Assembly (NCBI GenBank): GCA_009809945.1
Contig: WTPW01000017.1
Span: forward strand, 47,612-111,611
Direction of reading: 5' to 3'
From: Gigaspora margarita
Lineage: Eukaryota > Glomeromycota > Glomeromycetes > Diversisporales > Gigasporaceae
DNA: 64,000 nt
Shown: positions 57,378 to 64,000 of the stretch, in pieces
Layout of the letters: each line of letters begins with the position of its first letter
Numbering within the stretch: the first letter of the stretch is position 1
Made by a program: the position numbers and the translations under genes
Notes under the pieces: model-generated
Told to the model about the DNA's origin: nothing
The model's database searches: none
Seen by the model: the letters and a program-made list of their open reading frames with translations, nothing else

Positions 57378-57610
57378 CGATCAGTGATTTATTTCATTCA
57401 ATGATAGACAAAATTTGCATTCAGCCAATAGGAACTTGGGGAATTAGTAAGCCTCAAACAGTGATTTTTTTCATTCAATAATGGACAAAATTTGGCATTC
57501 GGTCAATAGGAACTTGGGGAATTAGTAAATCAATGAGAGACAAAATTTGGCAATCGGTCAATGGAGAATTAGTAAACCCAATCAGTGATTTATTTCATTC
57601 AACCGATCAC
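57378..57610 (+). repeat. Minisatellite, about 75-bp unit, three copies
   Basis: CAGTGATTTATTTCATTCAA, GACAAAATTTGGCATTCGG and AATAGGAACTTGGGGAATTA repeat in order; the third unit is shortened. Confidence 0.8.
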
Positions 57611-58134
57611 TGGATCACGAGAATTTTGGCTGTTGAAATTGTACAGTACATGCGAAGTTCTTTTTCTCTGATGAATGTATTATATAATTATTAATTAATT
57701 ATTTATTTATTTCTTATTTGCTCCTCTCTTGCATAAGAGGAATGTTGTGTTAACTACTGAATCAAATTTATTTGACCTAATTAGCAACTCAACTAGAATC
57801 CCTAGACTAAATTTTAAATTGAAGTCAATTCGTTATAATAGATTTACTACTTTAAAAATAATTTGTTCATTTTATATGTTCGTTTCATTTTCCGCCTCCC
57901 CCCCCCGTCTGAGAGTCCTGAAAAGTGATGTTAACCGAACAATTAACTTCGAACGGTCTAAGTGTTTATTTAAAAATTGCATAGGAATTTTTAAAAAACT
58001 GACATTGTCCTTTTAAACTATCAGTGAGAATGTTATATAAACAATATGTACGATTATATATTCGAGTCTAAGTTTATTTATCAATGAAATTTCCACATTT
58101 TTTTGTTACAAAATTGTGGGAGTTGCTTTATTAA
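57611..58134. other. 3' flank of gene copy 4
   Basis: An open frame at 57729-58016 has no recognisable family. 58020-58130 matches 46440-46560 (CTATCAGTGAGAATG-type start), the 3' flank of gene copy 3. Confidence 0.35.
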
Positions 58135-60578
58135 TCAAATATTCGGTATTTGTAATTCACGTAATTTACTACCTATAAAAAAATATTATCAAGCAATGCA
58201 TAATATAGAATGATATAATTTATTATTAATAAACAAAAATTGTAAATACCTTGATATCTATAACTATTATTAAATGAAATAACCCTACTTCTATAATTTG
58301 ATTTAATATCTAAATGCATATTTTCATTTTTTATATTTTGAAGTCCTTTATCAGATTCAGATAATTCTGATAAAATATTTTCATTATTCTGCCATTCTAC
58401 AAAAGTATCATAAATTTCTTTTGCTGTTGGTCGTTTTTTTGGATCCATATTCCAACATCTCTTCATTAAATTCGTATAGCTTGTTGCAGTAGTTTCATAA
58501 ATATGTGGTCGTAAACCATTACATACTTGTAATTGGAATAGTAATCCTGATTTCTGGTCAAAAGGAACAGGTTTACCGTACAAAATTTCCCATTAGATTA
58601 TACCAAATGAATAAATATCAGATTCTTTAGTATATGAATATTTTTTCAAAACTTCAGGAGCAATATATGGTAAAATTCCATAAATTCCCTCCGAATTTAA
58701 TTTTAACGCAATATTAGCTGTTATCGAAAGCCCTAAATCTGAGATGTATGCACTTTTAAAACTATTTAATAGTATATTTCCACTATGTAAATCACGATGA
58801 ATAAGATCTTGAGAATGAATTATCTGAAGATCATATGCAATACATTGTAACAGATTTAATTTATCTCTCCAATCAATTTGTGCTATGGCATTTAGATTTT
58901 TTCGCAAGCAACCTTCTAAAGCATATTCCATGACAAGAAAATAATCATTAGAAAATTTGTCTTTTGATACACCGAAACATCTTAAAAAAGTCGGATCTTT
59001 AAGACCAATATCACAATATGCTTTTAACTTATTATTAAAGAAAATATATATTTGAATCGTTAATTTTAATAATAAATCATGAATAAATATAATTAATAAA
59101 AATAATTAAGAAACAATACCTCTCTAATAAATTCTTTATGACAATTATTAAATTCATGAAGTAATTTAAGTGCAACAGGTCTGAAAAAGTATTGTTTTCT
59201 ATCAAACCATTCAGCACGATATACAGTCGCAAAACCGCCCCTACCTATCACTTCAATACAGTTCAATTCATCAAAAGGAATCCAAGATAACTGATAATTG
59301 CTTTCGATAAATATTTTCTTCAATTCATCTTCAATTTCTGAGTCATGTATCCATTCGTTTTTAACTTTATAAAAATTTAATCGATATTAGATATAAATAA
59401 ATTATTAACAAAATCAGATTTATTTATAATAACTTAAATATAATAGGAAATACCTAATGTTAAATCTTTTCGTTTACTCCTACATTCGGTAATTTAAATA
59501 TATACAGTAAATATATAATATCGATATATAATTAATATTATTACAGTATTATAATTTGTTATCCTAGAGATGAGCACGACCCAGATCCAGGAATCGAATA
59601 CCAAGATCAAGTGTAATGATTTTTCTTAACTTAAAATTTCATATATAGTATTACTTTTCAAAAATGTCTAACTATGACATTAAACTAATATGTTTTTTGA
59701 TTTCATTTACACTTGATCTAACGATTTACAACTGCTCGAATTTAAATTCAAATTAAAATTTACCTTTGATACCAGTTTTTGGCTTTATCAAGATCTCTTA
59801 TTACACCAATTCCATTTCGATAACATTCTGCCAAACTTGACATTCCATCAGCGAACCCCATATTTGCAGATTTTTGAAAATAAATGAATGCTTTATTTTC
59901 ATCTTTTTCAATTCCAATTCCATAAAGATAACAATATCCAAGGTTTTTCATTCCACTAGCGTCCCCTATCTCTGCAGCTTTTTGATAATATATGAAGGAC
60001 TTATTTTCATCCTTTTCAACACCAACTCCATAACGATAATTATGTGCAACGCTAGTTGTTGCATTAGCGTAACCCATCTCTGCTGCTTTTATCATATAAG
60101 TGAATACCTTATATTCATCTTTTTCAACTCCAATTTCAAAAAAATAACAGATTCCAACTTCAAAAAACCCAAGAGCACATCCCATTTCTGCGGATTTTTG
60201 ATAATAAATGAATGCCTTATGTTCATTTTTTTCAATCCATTTGCCAAGATAATAACAACTTGCAATAATAATTTGAACCATTGGATTGATTTGATCTTTT
60301 AAGCAAAAATTAATAATATTAATTGGATCTTGCTTTTTCTTTATTAAAAATTGTTCCAATATGTCAAGAATTATACTACGATTTCTATATTTCAATCTGT
60401 TTTTAATATATATATTACACATTTCTTTAACAATTTCATTAAATGAGTCCTGTGATAAATCTTGAAGCTTGTTATCTTCTAGATACAATTGGGTATTATT
60501 ATTGTCCACTTGAGTAATATCTAATGAACTGACTATTTTTTCTTGCTGATATACAATAAAGTTATCGTAATATGTCAT
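58135..60578 (-). CDS. Sel1-repeat / TKL-like kinase fusion protein, gene copy 4 (one internal stop)
   Basis: Minus-strand exons 60578-59764, 59479-59454, 59364-59120, 59027-58250, 58172-58135; length divisible by three throughout. Intron 1 is only 284 bp here, which makes the single-gene model most natural. The Sel1 exon is fully open (271 codons, five repeats) and the micro-exon (SKRKDLTL) is 26 nt. Kinase motifs: GRGGFATV, VALK, HRD, DLG, APE. In exon 4 a TAA at 58593-58595 stands where the other copies have ATG, giving GII-stop-WEILYG after the APE motif. If real, the product lacks the C-lobe end and is probably inactive. Tail ends LQIPNI. Confidence reflects the model; whether the gene is functional is open. 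Confidence 0.72.
59603..59719. mobile_element. MITE family A in intron 1 of gene copy 4
   Basis: Ends AAGATCAAGTGTAAT and ATTTACACTTGATCT; the shortest copy, about 117 bp, and the empty reference for the nested element of gene 3. Confidence 0.75.
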
Positions 60579-60680
60579 TTTGATGTTGTTACTATTTGGT
60601 TCAGAAGAGCGTGTTACAATGATGTAGGTTCAACTGCCAAAAGGGAGCCAAAATTATATATACGTTGATCTATGTCACGA
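60579..60680 (-). promoter_or_regulatory. Promoter / 5' leader of gene copy 4
   Basis: On the minus strand: TATATAATTTTGGCTCCC, ATCATTGTAACACGCTC, TTCTGAACCAAATAGTAAC before the ATG. The most diverged leader of the four. Confidence 0.45.
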
Positions 60681-61747
60681 ACTTAAGAGATAAAATAAAA
60701 ATAAGGTTATTTAAATAGAAAGAGATGATTTAATTAATTTATGACAATGGATCACGAAGTATTAAACGGATTGACAAGAGAATATTAACGAATAAGAAAA
60801 ATAAATATAAAACTTAAAAATTCAATAAGAATTCATTAAAAGAATAAGTCGACTAAAGAACTTTATTATGGCCTATTTATACAGAAGATACTCGCAGTGT
60901 TAACATTTTGAATTGATAGTAAAATAGTATGGGAATATATGGGCTTGGTGCTGCAAATAGTGGGTAAATTGGCAATTTTTTTATACAAATAAATTTAAAA
61001 TAAGATCTGGTTCATTTTTTACTTAAAATACAACAGCAATTATATTAATAAAATTTTGTAATATAGCACTTTAAAAGCTTTATTTTCATAACATAGAACT
61101 TGATTTTCTGAAGATCTTTTCTTTGTCGATTTATTTCCTTCTTGCAGCACAAAGCTCAATTTCTGTTTGACACTCTGCGTACATACGCTCATGGGTATGC
61201 TAAAATCTAAAAGTCCCGAATATGAAACAGGTATCGGAGTTCTAACAAAAATTTCATGATAAATCTTAATATAAACTATAAATCCTTATTAACCCTTACC
61301 TTATCTAAAGGTTAATTTTTTGTCTTATAGTTCACACGGTTAAATCTTTAATTGCTATTATCGTCAAATTTTTAGCATTTTATTACGGGTTAATTTGTAA
61401 CTCGGGATTTCTTGGTGCCTATCGGATCCATAATATAGCGTTTGCATAAAATTAATTAAAAGTCTAATTGTAGTGTAGTGTGTGTAACCGGATAATAATA
61501 TATCCTGAGACAATCTTTTATTATAAAAGAGATGTGATTCCCTAACTATCGATTAGTATAAACATGGGTATAAGCGTTCTTAAGCATTCACTGAATGATT
61601 ACCTTGCAGTGTTGAGAAGGATACATTGGAGTGAAGATTGAAAGGACTTAACGATACTTCAATAAATGACATTGACCAAGCGAGTTGAATTCGAAGGATA
61701 GTTTGATAAAAGTCCCGCATACTATGTACCACCGCGACACTGTTCAT
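60681..61747. other. Upstream region of gene copy 4, then spacer
   Basis: 60840-60885 (AAGTCGACTAAAGAACTTTA) matches the far-upstream block of the other copies. Beyond it no gene is supported. Confidence 0.4.
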
Positions 61748-61826
61748 TTTTCGGAATTATAATAAATCCACCTTCCAGAATATCTTTCGGAATTATAATG
61801 ACACCTTCTTTCGAAATTATAATAAT
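61748..61826 (+). repeat. Short tandem repeat
   Basis: Three units of TTTCGGAATTATAATGACAC type, 25-35 bp each. Confidence 0.65.
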
Positions 61827-61947
61827 ACGACAGAATGAAGCTCATGGATACTTCTTAACACAGTAATTATTTATATGATTAATGCGTTTGCAATTTTGTA
61901 TATACTGGTACGTACGTGCTGTACTAGGTGAGACATCAAACTATGTT

Positions 61948-62452
61948 TAGTGATATGAGCTGTCCCTAATCCTACAACCGGGTTGACGGGCGGGTCGACC
62001 CTCGGTCCGCACTTTTGTGGGCTGATCGGTCGATTAAAAAAGTGTTACAATCGATTCTCTTATAAAGTATATTTCAGGTCAAGAAATTGACTAAAAATTA
62101 ACTATAGTTTAAAACAATATAGAAATTCATTAGGTGGCTAATTTACATGATAAATTGGCAAACACTAAATATAATGAACGGAAATGTTTTGGTATGTTCG
62201 ATTGCATAGATAATTAATCAACATAATGTGCGAACGTGCTATAATTGTCAAAGACAAAACGAATAGGCTAAATGATTTAGTATCACTAGAATTTTGGCAA
62301 GGAACGACATTGTTTGATTCTACACATTTGATAAATATGGAGACCAATTCTGATCAGAAAAATTGCTCTAGTAAAAAAGGTCGGCCCGGTCGACAGACCT
62401 GAACTTTAAGGATCGACGCGGTCCTTAATTTTTCAATCGGCCCGTATCACTA
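61948..62452. mobile_element. hAT-like element, 505 bp
   Basis: Ends TAGTGATATGAGC and GCCCGTATCACTA; 8-bp flanks ACTATGTT and ACTATTTT match at 7 of 8. GC-richer subterminal parts with GGGTCGACC- and GGTCGAC-type repeats. End sequence resembles the hAT-like element at 9010-9302. Confidence 0.75.
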
Positions 62453-62902
62453 ACTATTTTAGTTAACTACTAGTCGGAAAGTACTCGCATCACACAATAT
62501 CATGTATTTATTTTTGGGCTATGCCGACAAATAATTAGGCCAAAGATGAGTTTAATTGACATGATAGAAATGAGTAATTGACCGAATTGACGAGTACGGC
62601 CGAGACATTCCGCAAAAGAAGCAAACGTAATTGCATTGGGAGTCATCGTTGGATTAGCTGGTGAGGCCATTCCAACCTGCCGAAGCAAGCTGTCTGCAAG
62701 TGAAGGAATGCAAGTGATGAAATGCTGGGATCACGTGATTTCGTTTTGTGTGGGCGGAGAGTCTACGGTAGTAGAGCGTCCAGAATTATGGTCCGATCAC
62801 TGCCAAATGTTGCGTACGGCAATTAGTAAATTATGCGAATTATGCAAATTATGCGGACCCCAGAATTAGGGTCAAAAAAATTTGTTGCCCAACCAAATTT
62901 CA
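62453..62902. other. GC-richer patch of unknown nature
   Basis: 62620-62870 is clearly less AT-rich than its surroundings and open on both strands (plus 62636-62869). I recognise no protein family on either strand and see no splice sites. TTATGCGAATTATGCAAATT is a local repeat. It could be a gene exon remnant or imported sequence. Confidence 0.25.
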
Positions 62903-63670
62903 AGATCAACTGTAATACAAGACAACCCAATTAAGTCTATATGAAGCTATTTTTATGTATTATAAAATTTTATTAATAAATAATACTTTCGAACCCTAAA
63001 CTAATTGAAAGATCCAGTCCTTAATCTACAAACACAAAATTTATTATCATTAGAAATTTTTTTTTGTCTTAATTTTGCCCATGTCAAAAATTACAAGTAC
63101 GTACGTAAACCGATCGTGGACGGGTCAAACTATGCACCTAACTAATCCAATTAACTAAAATACTAGCTAATAAGGGTCAAGACTCCTAAACCTTGAACTG
63201 GCAGGCAGAAAGAGGCGTGGAAGATTTGGTCCGGGTCTCAAGATTTGTAGGGTCTTGATACGTTGGAGTTGGAATATTCAACTTTATTCGTGAACAAGTG
63301 GTCACGGGTTAGCTCCGATTGGGTTCGATTAGGTTCCGACGGTAGTTGGAGGCGGTCGGAAATGGAAAATCAATTGAACGATAAGAGTCACGGGATCGAT
63401 TATTGATTGCTAAACTACCCCAACGGCATCCCGAAAAATTTGGCGATAATAAATTCTTAAAAGTTTATTAATATTTGGGTTAATGTTTATATTAGCATTT
63501 ATTTTTATCAAGATATATAGTAAAATCGCACAAGGAAACCTTTTTGTTAGAGCACTAAAGGTGGTTTCGTATGCAAATTTTTGAGTTAAGTGCGATTTTT
63601 AGTAAAAAGAACGTTTGCTTTTAGTTTTCCTGTTCGTGTTACGTTAGTGTTTCGTTACACCTGATCTTCA
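62903..63670. mobile_element. Possible long MITE-A relative
   Basis: A family-A-like end AAGATCAACTGTAAT at the left and GTTACACCTGATCTTC at the right, 768 bp apart. Interior not like the short copies. Tentative. Confidence 0.3.
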
Positions 63671-63808
63671 ACTGTGATTGGCTTGTGGTCACGTTTTGAA
63701 AAATTTTTCGGGTGCCGTTGGGGCAAATCTTACGTTTTTGATACTCATGCACTTACTTTTTTGATACTGATCGACATGAAAATCCCAGTAAAAATAAGAA
63801 TTTTCAAA

Positions 63809-63950
63809 ACTTTGAGCGAAGATATCTTGGCAACCATAAGACCAAATTTGGTAAAACTTTTTTTATTTGAATTCTATGGCTTCATAGAATTCAAATAAAA
63901 AAAATTCATCGAATTTAGTCAAGTGGTTGTCGAGTTATCTTCGCTCAAAG
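63809..63950. repeat. Long hairpin
   Basis: Inner perfect stem of 20 bp (TTTTTTATTTGAATTCTATG / complement) with GCTT loop at 63862-63905; outer arms ACTTTGAGCGAAGATA / TTATCTTCGCTCAAAGT. The open frame crossing it is a consequence of the symmetry. Confidence 0.75.
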
Positions 63951-64000
63951 TCAGAGAAAATCAAAACGCCTATCAAAATAGAAGCTGCGCCAAATTTTTT

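Noticed and set aside
61960-62010. tRNA-like GC-rich stretch
   Set aside because: No A and B box pair and no cloverleaf; it is the subterminal part of the hAT-like element.

Overview
The window looks like nuclear DNA of an arbuscular mycorrhizal fungus of the Rhizophagus type. It is very AT-rich, with small genes in long AT-rich spacers, short phase-conserved introns, expanded Sel1-repeat, TKL-like kinase and BTB/BACK-type sequences, a Helitron, and dozens of small inverted-repeat elements. The assignment rests on gene families and composition only; no rRNA or mitochondrial marker is present.

Layout. 1-6047: a decayed autonomous Helitron (Rep part, then PIF1-type helicase part) ending in a textbook 3' hairpin plus CTAG, with two small elements inserted in it. 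6303-12163 and 14646-20392: a direct segmental duplication, each copy holding a broken BTB/BACK-type gene and one Sel1-kinase gene. 12164-14645: spacer with small inverted-repeat elements. 20393-30900: gene-poor repeat land with a long tandem array, a LINE fragment, foldbacks and a Sel1 relic. 31022-32044: an intact Sel1-only gene. 33035-33670: a decayed Sel1-kinase relic. 34000-46000: more hAT-like, foldback and LINE fragments and a Sel1 5' fragment. 46547-49606 and 58135-60578: two more Sel1-kinase genes on the minus strand, one with a frameshift and one with a stop. 52730-53945: an array of about 33 short palindromes. 60600-64000: spacer with a hAT-like element and hairpins.

Main biological reading. 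What look like separate Sel1 genes and separate kinase genes are best explained as four copies of one five-exon gene: a Sel1-repeat N-terminus joined to a C-terminal kinase through a micro-exon of 26 or 32 nt. The kinase exons have no usable start codon, the Sel1 exon always ends at the same GT donor, and the reading phases match across all joins in all four copies, with the micro-exon acceptor shifted by a whole number of codons in two of them. Copies 1 and 2 have lost the HRD arginine (HCD), while copies 3 and 4 keep HRD. The large first intron of the gene is a repeated landing site for small transposons, and the two duplicated loci provide exact empty sites for several of them.
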